Positions 28,735 to 36,908 of a DNA stretch of 64,000 bases are shown piece after piece (the stretch's first letter is position 1; each line of letters starts with the position of its first letter). The translations under genes were made by a program, and so were the position numbers. The notes below the pieces were generated by a model. That model was not told the DNA's origin. It made no database searches and was given only the letters and a program-made list of their open reading frames with translations. The stretch is from Saccharicrinis sp963665705. GTDB taxonomy: Bacteria > Bacteroidota > Bacteroidia > Bacteroidales > Marinilabiliaceae. The DNA lies in the NCBI GenBank assembly GCA_963665705.1, contig OY762448.1, positions 3,038,001-3,102,000 of the forward strand. Direction: 5' to 3'.

Positions 28735-30057
28735 ATGATGGACACAGAACATAAAACCATAATAGATCCGGAAATAGTAAAATCTACCCTACGTCATAAA
28801 AACATAACTGATCTTGACCATTCTACAATAAGGGAAGTGGTTACAATTGTTAATGAGATTGAAGAACGAACAGGCGAAAAATTTATACGAATGGAGATGG
28901 GCGTTCCTAGTCTCCCTCCATCTACTATTGCTATTAATGGTGAAATTCAAGCATTAAAGAATGGTGTTGCCTCTAAATACCCGATGCTCGAAGGTGTTCA
29001 AACCTTTAAAAATGAAGCTAGTAGATTTGTTAAAGCCTTTATGAATTTAGATGTATATCCTGCAGGATGCATACCTACAGTGGGCTCAATGCAAGGGAGC
29101 TACGCTTTATTTATGGGTATATCCCAAATATGGCCTAGTAAAGACACTATTTTATTTATCGATCCAGGGTTTCCTGTTCAAAAAATTCAATTAGGCGTTT
29201 TAGATATTAAATTTGAAACATTCGATGTATTTCATTATCGGGGTGAAAAATTAAAAGACAAAATTGAAAGCTATCTGTTAAAAGGTAATATATGTGCCAT
29301 TGTATATTCCAATCCTAATAATCCAACATGGTTTTGCCTCCACAAAGATGAACTGGAGATAATAGGTAAACTTGCCAATCAATATGAAACGATAATCATT
29401 GAGGATTTAGCCTATTTTGGTATGGATTTTCGTACAGACATCTCCGTTCCTTTCCAACCTCCATATCAGCCAACCGTTGCTCAATTCACTGATAATTACG
29501 CTCTTTTAATATCTAGTTCTAAGATATTTTCATACGCAGGACAAAGGCTTGGAACTTTATGTATCTCGAATAAATTATTTAATTCTTATTTTGAATCATT
29601 AAAAATAAGGTTCGGAAATGCTAATTTTGGGCGTGTAATTGTAGGAAGATTATTATATTCGCTTTCCGCTGGAGCAAGTCATTCTGCACAATATGCTATT
29701 GCAGCTATGTACAAAGCCGCTTGTGACGGGGAATACAATATCGTAAAAGAGGTAAAAGAGTATGGCATTAGGGCCAGGTTAATGAAAGAATTATTTGTAA
29801 AATATGGTTTCTCCATTATTTATGATAATGACATTGACACTCCTATTGCTGATGGGTTCTATTTTACAATAGGCTTTACAGGATTCACCGGTGGTGAATT
29901 ATTGGAAAAACTATTGTGTTATGGAATCAGTGCAATTGCACTAAAAAATACTGGCAGTGAAAAAGAAGGATTACGAGCTTGTGTTTCTCAAACTGAACAA
30001 AGTCAATTTCCTATACTTGAGGAACGTTTAAAATTGTTTGCTCAAAGTCTTCATTAA
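28735..30057 (+). CDS. class I/II PLP-dependent aminotransferase
   Basis: 440 aa, fold-type I. The PLP-binding residues are SNPNNP (192-197), Asp224 in EDLAYFGMD, and the Schiff-base Lys263 in SSSKIFSYAGQRLG. The N-terminus carries EMGVPSLPPS, comparable to the substrate-gating region of the family. It should transfer an amino group between an amino acid and a 2-oxoacid. Its position just before the 2-oxoacid:ferredoxin oxidoreductase operon suggests it supplies the oxoacids (for example from valine, leucine, isoleucine or aromatic amino acids), but specificity is not readable. ATGs at 28735 and 28738 are both possible starts. Confidence 0.85.
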   Translation: MMDTEHKTIIDPEIVKSTLRHKNITDLDHSTIREVVTIVNEIEERTGEKFIRMEMGVPSLPPSTIAINGEIQALKNGVASKYPMLEGVQTFKNEASRFVKAFMNLDVYPAGCIPTVGSMQGSYALFMGISQIWPSKDTILFIDPGFPVQKIQLGVLDIKFETFDVFHYRGEKLKDKIESYLLKGNICAIVYSNPNNPTWFCLHKDELEIIGKLANQYETIIIEDLAYFGMDFRTDISVPFQPPYQPTVAQFTDNYALLISSSKIFSYAGQRLGTLCISNKLFNSYFESLKIRFGNANFGRVIVGRLLYSLSAGASHSAQYAIAAMYKAACDGEYNIVKEVKEYGIRARLMKELFVKYGFSIIYDNDIDTPIADGFYFTIGFTGFTGGELLEKLLCYGISAIALKNTGSEKEGLRACVSQTEQSQFPILEERLKLFAQSLH

Positions 30058-30100
30058 CTACCATCGAAAAGAAAAAAAGTAGTAGTTCTTATTTTAATTT

Positions 30101-30108
30101 TATTTTTG
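30101..30108 (+). promoter_or_regulatory. candidate -7 element for the vor/kor operon
   Basis: TATTTTTG fits TAnnTTTG, about 132 bp before the ferredoxin-subunit start. No clear -33 TTTG was found. The long leader (30110-30239) includes GATGAGGTGTGA and GATCCTCATC, which could pair. Confidence 0.4.
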
Positions 30109-30239
30109 CGAACACTAAACAATATTTTGTTTTATGTTCTGATGAGGTGTGATTTTTCGCATATTTCAAGTATGATCCTCATCATAAATAGAAACAGCAT
30201 ATTTTTATAAATTGCGATTAAAATTTAAAAATTTAAATT

Positions 30240-30473
30240 ATGGCAAAAGCTAAAGGAGCAATAGTTGTTGATATTGAAAGGTGCAAAGGATGTAGCGTTT
30301 GCATATCAGCATGCCCCGCCCAAGTTATTAAATTAGCAGCCGAAGTTAATGATAAAGGTTATCATTACGCTTACATGGAAAATCCCGACAATTGTATTGG
30401 CTGTGCAAATTGTGGAGTTGTATGTCCCGACACATGCATAACAGTTTATCGTGCTAAACCAGCAATGGCTTAG
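30240..30473 (+). CDS. 2-oxoacid:ferredoxin oxidoreductase, 2x[4Fe-4S] delta subunit
   Basis: 77 aa. Two [4Fe-4S] motifs: Cys15/18/21/25 (CKGCSVCISACP) and Cys52/55/58/62 (CIGCANCGVVCP). It is the electron-transfer subunit that passes electrons from the TPP site to ferredoxin or flavodoxin. It leads a four-gene operon in the order delta-alpha-beta-gamma, as in VOR/KOR loci. The next gene starts 78 bp later. Confidence 0.93.
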   Translation: MAKAKGAIVVDIERCKGCSVCISACPAQVIKLAAEVNDKGYHYAYMENPDNCIGCANCGVVCPDTCITVYRAKPAMA

Positions 30474-30551
30474 CTAAAAATCAAGTAACGAATTTCTACT
30501 TACTTTTTACATAAAAAAGAAGTAGCAAAGGAGAAAATAAATTTTAGACAA

Positions 30552-31637
30552 ATGAAGGAACTAAAATTAATGAAAGGTAATGAAGCCATTGCTGAAGCTG
30601 CTATCCGATGTGGAACGGACGGATACTTCGGTTATCCTATCACTCCGCAAAGTGAGGTAATGGAAACATTAATGGCTGAACAACCTTGGAAGACAACAGG
30701 TATGGTTGTTCTTCAGGCAGAAAGTGAAATAGCATCAATAAATATGGTATATGGAGGCGCTGGTTGTGGTAAAAGAGTAATGACCAGCTCTTCAAGTCCG
30801 GGAATTAGCCTTATGCAAGAAGGCTTAACTTATATAGCAGGTTCAGAACTTCCTTGTGTTGTTGTAAACGTAGTTAGAGGGGGCCCGGGATTAGGAACAA
30901 TACAACCAGCTCAATCTGATTATTTTCAAGCAGTTAAAGGTGGTGGCCATGGAGATTACAAATTAATTACATTGGCTCCGGCTTCTGTTCAGGAAATGGC
31001 TGATTTTGTTGAATTAGCTTTTGATCTGGCATTTAAATATAGAAATCCGGCTATGATTTTATCAGATGGTGTTATTGGCCAAATGATGGAAAAAGTAGAA
31101 CTCAAACCATATAAACCAAGGATGACTGAAGAAGAAATCGTTGAAAAATATGGCGATTGGGCAACAACCGGAAAAACAAAAAATCGCAAGAGAAATATCA
31201 TCACATCAGTTGAGCTTTCTTCTGAAAACATGGAAAATTTCAACCATAAACTTCAAGCTAAGTATAAAAAAATGCAAGAAGAAGATGTAAGGTATGAATC
31301 TATAATGTGCGATGATGCAGAATATCTATTAGTTGCATACGGTTCTAGTGCCCGCATCTGTCAAAAGACGGTTGAATTGGCCAGAGCAGAAGGAATTAAA
31401 CTTGGATTATTGCGTCCGATCACTTTATTTCCATTTCCAGAAAAAGCTATTCATGAATTAGCAAAAAGAACTAAAGGTATTTTAAGTGTGGAGATGAGTG
31501 CCGGACAAATGGTTGAAGATGTTAAACTTTCTGTAAATGGAATTACAAGGGTTGAGCATTATGGTCGTTTCGGAGGAATTATACCTTCACCGGCAGAAGT
31601 ATTAAATGCACTTAAAAGTAATTTTTTAGAGGGATAA
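30552..31637 (+). CDS. 2-oxoacid:ferredoxin oxidoreductase, alpha subunit (VorB/KorA type)
   Basis: 361 aa. It carries the pyruvate:ferredoxin oxidoreductase domain I with GYFGYPITPQSEVMETL (19-35) and the catalytic-site segment TSSSSPGISLMQEGL. The C-terminal domain II includes LLRPITLFPFPEKAI. It forms part of the TPP active site with the beta subunit. Length and motifs match 3-methyl-2-oxobutanoate (branched-chain) or 2-oxoglutarate oxidoreductases, and I cannot separate the two. It converts a 2-oxoacid plus CoA to acyl-CoA and CO2 while reducing ferredoxin. The beta gene starts 3 bp after its stop. Confidence 0.9.
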   Translation: MKELKLMKGNEAIAEAAIRCGTDGYFGYPITPQSEVMETLMAEQPWKTTGMVVLQAESEIASINMVYGGAGCGKRVMTSSSSPGISLMQEGLTYIAGSELPCVVVNVVRGGPGLGTIQPAQSDYFQAVKGGGHGDYKLITLAPASVQEMADFVELAFDLAFKYRNPAMILSDGVIGQMMEKVELKPYKPRMTEEEIVEKYGDWATTGKTKNRKRNIITSVELSSENMENFNHKLQAKYKKMQEEDVRYESIMCDDAEYLLVAYGSSARICQKTVELARAEGIKLGLLRPITLFPFPEKAIHELAKRTKGILSVEMSAGQMVEDVKLSVNGITRVEHYGRFGGIIPSPAEVLNALKSNFLEG

Positions 31638-31640
31638 GCC

Positions 31641-32402
31641 ATGGATATTAAAGAAATTATAAAAGACGAAAATATAGTTTACCAAAAAACCTCAGTTCTT
31701 ACAGAAAACACAATGCACTATTGTCCTGGATGTACACATGGTGTAGTTCATAAATTAGTAGCAGAGGTCATTGATGAAATGGGAATTCAAGAAAAGACTA
31801 TTGGTATAGCACCAGTAGGATGTTCTGTTTTTGCATATGATTATATTGATATTGATTGGCAGGAAGCAGCTCATGGTAGAGCTCCAGCTCTTGCAACAGG
31901 AATAAAAAGACTTATGCCGGATAAGGTAGTATTTACCTATCAGGGTGATGGTGATTTAGCAGCTATTGGAACAGCCGAAACTATTCACACCTGTAACAGG
32001 GATGAAAACATAGTAGTTATTTTTATCAACAATGGTATTTATGGTATGACCGGAGGACAAATGGCACCAACCACATTACAGGGAATGCCTGCTTCAACAT
32101 GTCCGTTTGGTAGAGAACCATCACAAGATGGATATCCACTTAAAATAACTGAGTTAATAGCTCAATTACCAGGTACAACATTTGTTACTCGTCAGGCGTG
32201 CCATACACCAGCTGCTGTTCGAAAAACAAAAAAGGTATTAAAAAAGGCATTTGAAAACCAAATTAACAATAGAGGAACTTCTTTTGTAGAAGTAGTATCT
32301 ACATGTAATTCTGGATGGAAAATGTCTCCTGTAAAGGCTAATGAGTGGATGGAAGAGAATATGTTTGCTTTCTATCCGCTAGGCGACTTAAAAGACCTTT
32401 AA
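31641..32402 (+). CDS. 2-oxoacid:ferredoxin oxidoreductase, beta (TPP-binding) subunit
   Basis: 253 aa. The TPP/Mg motif runs from GDGDLAAIG (102-110) to INNGIYGMTGGQ (129-140). The N-terminal YCPGC pair (Cys28, Cys31) and VGCSVF segment are typical of the beta subunit of VOR/KOR/IOR enzymes. It holds the cofactor where the 2-oxoacid is decarboxylated. Tight spacing to the alpha gene (3 bp) implies coordinated synthesis. The gamma gene follows 47 bp later. Confidence 0.93.
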   Translation: MDIKEIIKDENIVYQKTSVLTENTMHYCPGCTHGVVHKLVAEVIDEMGIQEKTIGIAPVGCSVFAYDYIDIDWQEAAHGRAPALATGIKRLMPDKVVFTYQGDGDLAAIGTAETIHTCNRDENIVVIFINNGIYGMTGGQMAPTTLQGMPASTCPFGREPSQDGYPLKITELIAQLPGTTFVTRQACHTPAAVRKTKKVLKKAFENQINNRGTSFVEVVSTCNSGWKMSPVKANEWMEENMFAFYPLGDLKDL

Positions 32403-32449
32403 AATATACCTATTGGGTATAATATTTACTCAATGTTAAAACTAATAAA

Positions 32450-32995
32450 ATGACTGAAGAAATTATTATAGCCGGATTCGGAGGACAAGGTGTACTTTCA
32501 ATGGGTAAAATACTTGCATATTCAGGAGTAATGCAAGATTTGGAAGTGTCATGGATGCCTTCCTATGGTCCTGAAATGAGAGGAGGAACAGCAAATGTGA
32601 CTGTTATTTTAAGCGATGATAGTATTAGCTCTCCTATTTTACATGAATTTGATACAGCGATTATTCTTAATCAACAATCGATGGATAAGTTTGAATCAGA
32701 TGTTAAACCGGGTGGAATATTAATTTACGATGGTAATGGTATCACGCATCATCCTACCCGAAAAGACATAAACATATATCGCATTGATGCAACAGAAGAA
32801 GCTGCCAGAATGAGATCTATTAAAACTTTTAATATGATAGTACTTGGTGGCTATTTAAAAGTTAATCCTGTGGTTAAAATGGAAAATGTAATAAAGGGTC
32901 TTAAAAAATCCCTTCCTGAAAGACACCACCATTTAATTCCAATGAATGAAAAAGCCATCAATAGAGGAATGGAAATTATTAATAAAGTAGAATAA
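32450..32995 (+). CDS. 2-oxoacid:ferredoxin oxidoreductase, gamma subunit
   Basis: 181 aa, the POR gamma-type domain with GFGGQGVLSMGKILA (8-22), SYGPEMRGGTANVTV, and a C-terminal helix. In these four-subunit enzymes it binds CoA and contacts the alpha subunit. It is the last gene of the operon, followed by a strong hairpin terminator at 33017-33051. Confidence 0.92.
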   Translation: MTEEIIIAGFGGQGVLSMGKILAYSGVMQDLEVSWMPSYGPEMRGGTANVTVILSDDSISSPILHEFDTAIILNQQSMDKFESDVKPGGILIYDGNGITHHPTRKDINIYRIDATEEAARMRSIKTFNMIVLGGYLKVNPVVKMENVIKGLKKSLPERHHHLIPMNEKAINRGMEIINKVE

Positions 32996-33016
32996 TTATA
33001 TTCATTTAAATATTTT

Positions 33017-33051
33017 AAAAGTGCATGGTTAAAAATCATGCACTTTTTTTT
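33017..33051 (+). terminator. terminator of the 2-oxoacid oxidoreductase operon
   Basis: GTGCATG and CATGCAC form a stem with a 9-nt loop, flanked by A- and T-tracts (CACTTTTTTT). Confidence 0.9.
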
Positions 33052-33148
33052 ATTTATTTCAACTTTCTTTAATACCTGAATATCAATAAACAATAAAAAA
33101 CACCTTAAAAAAGACTTAAATTTTCTTTTATTTTTTTTCGTTTTCCTA

Positions 33149-33177
33149 TTGTTTAATTCAATTATTTTCTATCTTTG
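33149..33177 (+). promoter_or_regulatory. promoter of tRNA-Arg
   Basis: TTG (33149-33151) and TATCTTTG (33170-33177), 18 bp apart, match the Bacteroidota sigma consensus TTTG/TAnnTTTG. The tRNA begins 30 bp downstream. Confidence 0.75.
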
Positions 33178-33206
33178 CATCGCCTTAGAAAAAAGGAATT
33201 AATGTT

Positions 33207-33280
33207 GGTCTCGTAGCTCAGTTGGATAGAGCAACAGCCTTCTAAGCTGTGGGTCGCAGGTTCGAATCCTGCCGGGATCA
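33207..33280 (+). tRNA. tRNA-Arg (anticodon UCU)
   Basis: 74-nt cloverleaf. The acceptor stem GGTCTCG pairs with CGGGATC (two wobble pairs). The D arm is GCTCAGTTGGATAGAGC. The anticodon stem ACAGC/GCTGT has loop CTTCTAA, so the anticodon is TCT (33241-33243). The T arm has GGTTCGAATCC. The discriminator base is A280. CCA is not encoded. It reads AGA codons. A promoter and a hairpin terminator bracket it, so it is a single-gene transcript. Confidence 0.95.
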
Positions 33281-33302
33281 CAAAAGAGAAAAAAAGAAAA
33301 AT

Positions 33303-33338
33303 AAAAGCCTATAAATCGAGAGATTTATAGGCTTTTGT
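33303..33338 (+). terminator. terminator after tRNA-Arg
   Basis: AAAAGCCTATAAATC and GATTTATAGGCTTTT form a long stem with loop GAGA, ending in T-rich sequence. Confidence 0.85.
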
Positions 33339-33368
33339 ATTTTATCAATGTTTAGTCCTATAAAAAAA

Positions 33369-33653
33369 AGGATACTTTAAACCTTAAAGTATCCTTAAAT
33401 TCAAAATGGTTACACGAATTTTGCATATATATTAATATACATATGAACAAAACAATATTAATTTACTCAAAATATACTGACAATCAAATTTATTACCACT
33501 TATCCTTTTGTTATATCATCTTGAATTTGATTAAAAGATAAATTTAAACGGTAAAATTATAATAAAACAGTATTATGAATTGTTTAATCATTAACTCATA
33601 AATAAATTCAAAAGAGTATTTTTGTTTGCAAATTAAAGTTATCATAATTAAGT
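33369..33653. other. non-coding gap with a second hairpin
   Basis: AAGGATACTTTAA and TTAAAGTATCCTT form a hairpin at about 33369-33397. The rest, up to the transporter remnant, is AT-rich with no open frame of note and no recognisable motif. Confidence 0.6.
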
Positions 33654-34259
33654 ACGTGGATCATTTTAGGTTTAGTTTCATGTTTATTATTAGGTTTATA
33701 CGATATAACAAAAAAATTATCATTAGATAAAAATGCGGTTATACCCGTTTTATTATTTACCACACTTTCAGAAGCTTTGCTTTTTATTCCTCCAATTATT
33801 GGTTCCTTTTATCATTTTATTTCAAACGACTCTATATTATTTGTCCCTCCTATATCAATAGAAACTCATGGATTGATATTACTAAAATCTACAATAGTAG
33901 GTGTATCCTGGGTATTTGCATTTTTTCCTTTAAAGCATTTACTAATAACTATCATAACTCCAATAATAGCAACTGGACCAATATGGACTCTAATTTGTGC
34001 TTTATTTATTTATCACGAAACATATAATACCTGGCAATGGTTGGAAATAATCATTGTTATTCTATTTTTCTATTATTTTTCATTAGCTGGAAACAGAGAA
34101 GGTTTCAATCTAAAACGAAACAAATGGCTACTAGTTATATTACTGGTGGCAACTTTTCTAGAAGGCTTTAGTACTTCTATATGATAAATACCTTATTGCA
34201 AATTATAATAGAATGGCCATACAAGCATGGTTTTCTATATATATGGTTCCTGTTGTTAT
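33654..34259 (+). pseudogene. EamA/DMT transporter remnant, N-terminal part
   Basis: Translation from 33657 reads WIILGLVSCLLLGLYDITKK and continues through several membrane helices. These include the family-like LLFTTLSEALLFIPPI, LKSTIVGVSWVFAFFPLKHL and PIIATGPIWTLICALFIYHE. The codon where ATG is expected is ACG (33654-33656), with a stop three codons earlier, so the start is lost. A one-base frameshift near 34180 is needed to pass from ATFLEGFSTSI to the family-like YDKYLIANYNRMAIQAWFS. The piece ends at TTGTTAT, where the IS21-family element is inserted. It is part of a drug/metabolite-type transporter gene, now dead. Confidence 0.88.
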
Positions 34260-34357
34260 CAGCAAGTCAATATACAGAGAAAATGGCAATTAAGAATGTA
34301 TAGAAAATGGCAACAAGAATGCACAACTTTCATATGACAAATAGACAAAAATTATGG

Positions 34358-35101
34358 TTAAATAAAAATAGATTTACGATTTTTTATTCTATAACTTTTA
34401 CCGGATAAGTTAATAATTTCACACCGGTATAAAATTCTATCAAGAAGTGCCGTTGCCAGCACTTCATCATCAAGCATAAGAGCCCATTCCTTGGGCGATT
34501 TATTGGTTGTGATAATAAAAGAAGTTTTCTCATATAATTGATTTATAAAGTTAAACAAGGCAACAGCGATAGATTTATCAAGGGGGAAAAGCATAATGTC
34601 ATCCATAATAATAAGATTTGCTTTTGATAACCTGGAGTATTCAGACATTGCAGATTTAGTAATATCTTTCATTTTCAACATCTGTATGATGTCTTCCATA
34701 GTCCTAAAATAAGCTTTATAGCCGGCCTTAATCGCATCATAGCATAAACCTGCAGCTAAATAAGTTTTTCCTACGCCGGAAGCGCCCATTAGAACAACAT
34801 TAAATACCTGATCAAGCCAATTTAACTCACGAAGTTGATTCATTTTGTTTTTATTCATGCCGTTTTCAAAACTATGGTCATAACGATCCAGATTGTGATT
34901 TGCCGGTAGTTTAGCAGCATTTAAACGTCTTATTAAAGCCTTTTCATTCCTGATTTCTGCTTCTTTTTCAAAAAGACTGATTAGGCAATCAAAATAACTG
35001 GTTTGTTGATCTGAGGCCTGCATTATTATATTTTCAAAATGATTTGCAATACCGCTTAATTTGAACTGTTTGCAGTAATCTAAAATAATTTGGTTTTTCA
35101 T
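34358..35101 (-). CDS. istB: IS21-family helper ATPase IstB
   Basis: 247 aa, the normal length. Walker A GASGVGKT (about 107-114), Walker B LIIMDDIM and sensor-like FIITTNKSPKEW match IstB, the AAA+ regulator that assembles on DNA and selects the target for IstA. It begins 1 bp after the istA stop (TGA T ATG), the usual coupled arrangement. It appears intact. Confidence 0.95.
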   Translation of the reverse strand: MKNQIILDYCKQFKLSGIANHFENIIMQASDQQTSYFDCLISLFEKEAEIRNEKALIRRLNAAKLPANHNLDRYDHSFENGMNKNKMNQLRELNWLDQVFNVVLMGASGVGKTYLAAGLCYDAIKAGYKAYFRTMEDIIQMLKMKDITKSAMSEYSRLSKANLIIMDDIMLFPLDKSIAVALFNFINQLYEKTSFIITTNKSPKEWALMLDDEVLATALLDRILYRCEIINLSGKSYRIKNRKSIFI

Positions 35102-35102
35102 A

Positions 35103-36665
35103 TCAGTTAAGTATTATGTCTTGATAATCATCAATGTTTGAAGAAAAAGGTTTTAAACTGGCTAGTTTAGACACACTCTCTGGAAGTGTTTTTATCTCAG
35201 GGAGATGAACTTTTAATTTCTGCTTGATCTTATTTTCTATATTATCTGCTACTGCAATAAAATCAGTAGCACTATAGATTTGGTTATCCTTGCAATAAGA
35301 TAATGTTTGATTCATTGTGTTACTGCCATATTTTTCAAATGCATCTTTAATTAAAATAATTTGATCCCTGATGTAACGAGGTTTCTGCATTTTAATTTCC
35401 TGCAAATATAATGATGCATCCGAAGGGTTTTCAAAGCATTTTGCAAGGTCATTGATCAATTCTTTTATACGTTTACTTTTGTCTCTTTTATGATCGGTAT
35501 TTATTACTTTCTTACCTACAATGGTTGATCTTTTATGTCTGCATATTTCCTTATTATCCAGATTACAGATAATAACAAAACCATTGTCTTCATTGACAAT
35601 AACATTTGTATATGGCTTTCTATAGGTCCCCTGTGGCAAGGAGTAAAAGCAGCTTTTATATGAAATACTATTATCAGGTCTTACGGTATAAAGGATATAT
35701 TCAGGATCTAATAATAAAGATACCGGAACATAAGGGGCAAGTTTACTTCTTTCTTCCATCCATAGATCATAAGGTACTTGCTTTATGGTACCGTGGGGCA
35801 TTTGATTAGCAGTACGACCCAGCCATGCAAGCGTTTCTGCATTAAGAGTATCAAGATCGTAGTATATTCTATTGTATAAGAAGTTTTGCTTTACGTATTT
35901 AACTACATTTTCAACCTTACCTTTGGTTTCCGGATCTGCTTTACGGCAAAAATAAATAGCAAATCGTTGCTGGGTAACATATGATTGGAAGCGTTCCACA
36001 AGGATAAGGTCTCCATGATTTTCATTATTCATGAACACTTTATCCTGATCATAAACAATTTCATTAGGGATACCATCAAAAAATTTAAATGCCTTTTCAT
36101 GTGCATTGATAGCTAATTCAGAGGTAAAAGGGCAATCGGTAAAACAAACATATTTAAATCTGGAATAAGATAAGACCATTGTAAAGAAGTATACTTTCTT
36201 TCGCTTTCCATCTGTACAACGCATGTTATATTCGCCAAAATCAACTTGAGCCTGTTTTCCTTTAGGAAGTTCTTCAACAATGAAATACTCCCTTGCCGGA
36301 CTGACTTTAGGAATGTTATATTCCTGTCTGACGTGCATCACGAAGTTGTAGATCGTTTTTGGGTTTACCTTTGGGAAATCAGGATAACACTCTTTTAGCC
36401 AATCGTGCATTTGTGCAGCAGGAGTGTCTGGATATTGTATGAGTTTTTCTTTTACAAAGATTTCATAATCGGAAAGCTCTTTTTTCCTCTTTTCCAGAGA
36501 GTTCAAATAAGCTTCATGCTCCCTTTCGTCCATTAAAAGGTACTTTATTACGGTACGCCAATCGGCAACGATATATCTGGCTATTTGAGATATACTCATG
36601 CCTTCTCTGTGAAGACGGTGAATTTCATAATACATAAACAACTTGTTTTCATATCTATTCATCAT
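35103..36665 (-). CDS. istA: IS21-family transposase IstA
   Basis: 520 aa. An N-terminal HTH (HREGMSISQIARYI, VDWRTVIKYL-like) is followed by an RNase H-fold catalytic core with DDE residues in QVDFGEYN, IVYDQDKVF and KGKVENVVKYVKQNF, and a C-terminal beta-barrel region (SYKSCFYSLPQGTY). Length and motifs are complete. With IstB it should make a functional element. A perfect palindrome, TTTGTTTCAATCCGACCC / GGGTCGGATTGAAACAAA (about 36716-36751), lies upstream of the gene. Confidence 0.95.
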   Translation of the reverse strand: MMNRYENKLFMYYEIHRLHREGMSISQIARYIVADWRTVIKYLLMDEREHEAYLNSLEKRKKELSDYEIFVKEKLIQYPDTPAAQMHDWLKECYPDFPKVNPKTIYNFVMHVRQEYNIPKVSPAREYFIVEELPKGKQAQVDFGEYNMRCTDGKRKKVYFFTMVLSYSRFKYVCFTDCPFTSELAINAHEKAFKFFDGIPNEIVYDQDKVFMNNENHGDLILVERFQSYVTQQRFAIYFCRKADPETKGKVENVVKYVKQNFLYNRIYYDLDTLNAETLAWLGRTANQMPHGTIKQVPYDLWMEERSKLAPYVPVSLLLDPEYILYTVRPDNSISYKSCFYSLPQGTYRKPYTNVIVNEDNGFVIICNLDNKEICRHKRSTIVGKKVINTDHKRDKSKRIKELINDLAKCFENPSDASLYLQEIKMQKPRYIRDQIILIKDAFEKYGSNTMNQTLSYCKDNQIYSATDFIAVADNIENKIKQKLKVHLPEIKTLPESVSKLASLKPFSSNIDDYQDIILN

Positions 36666-36810
36666 AATTGCGATTTTAAAAATTTAAACCGCGGTAAAGT
36701 TGTTTGTTTTTCCTTTGTTTCAATCCGACCCATGGGTCGGATTGAAACAAAGGAAACTCTGTATTCATGTTGCCAAATTCTCTGTATTCTAATTTGCTAA
36801 AAACTCTGTA

Positions 36811-36908
36811 TTGTTATTTACCGATTAGACCTGTGGATATTTTTACCCTTTTTATTTATTCTTTGGTATCCACAACGTAGTAAAATTTAAGCATTTTAAT
36901 GAAGATGG
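36811..36908 (+). pseudogene. EamA/DMT transporter remnant, middle piece stranded between two IS elements
   Basis: Reading from 36813 gives VIYRLDLW, then IFLPFLFILWYPQRSKI, then a stop at 36888. LPxLFxLWYPxR is the family-type segment that follows the AWFSIY-containing helix found at the end of the N-terminal remnant. The piece therefore belongs to the same gene, and both IS elements landed in it separately. The frame is lost again before the IS66 end. Confidence 0.75.

Larger units (their letters stand above)
34260..36810 (-). mobile_element. IS21-family insertion sequence
   Basis: Contains istA and istB. The ends carry multiple repeats. On the right are ACTCTGTATT (twice) and TCTCTGTATT (36780-36810), and on the left TACAGAGAAAATGGCAA and its variants (34273-34310), matching in inverted order and spacing. 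A direct repeat TTGTTAT flanks it (34253-34259 and 36811-36817), consistent with a 7-bp target duplication. Joining the flanks at that repeat restores the transporter frame (GTT GTT ATT TAC). The left end has about 13 extra bases before the outermost TACAGAG, so the exact left tip is uncertain by that amount. Confidence 0.85.

Noticed and set aside
33777..34184. Intact 135-aa membrane protein
   Set aside because: The frame opens upstream without a start codon and ends at a frameshift. It is the N-terminal part of the EamA pseudogene.
36832..36874. Pair of DnaA-box-like 9-mers (TGTGGATA and TATCCACA)
   Set aside because: They fall inside the transporter remnant between the two IS elements and have only near-consensus sequence. 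There is no dnaA, no AT-rich unwinding element and no cluster of boxes.
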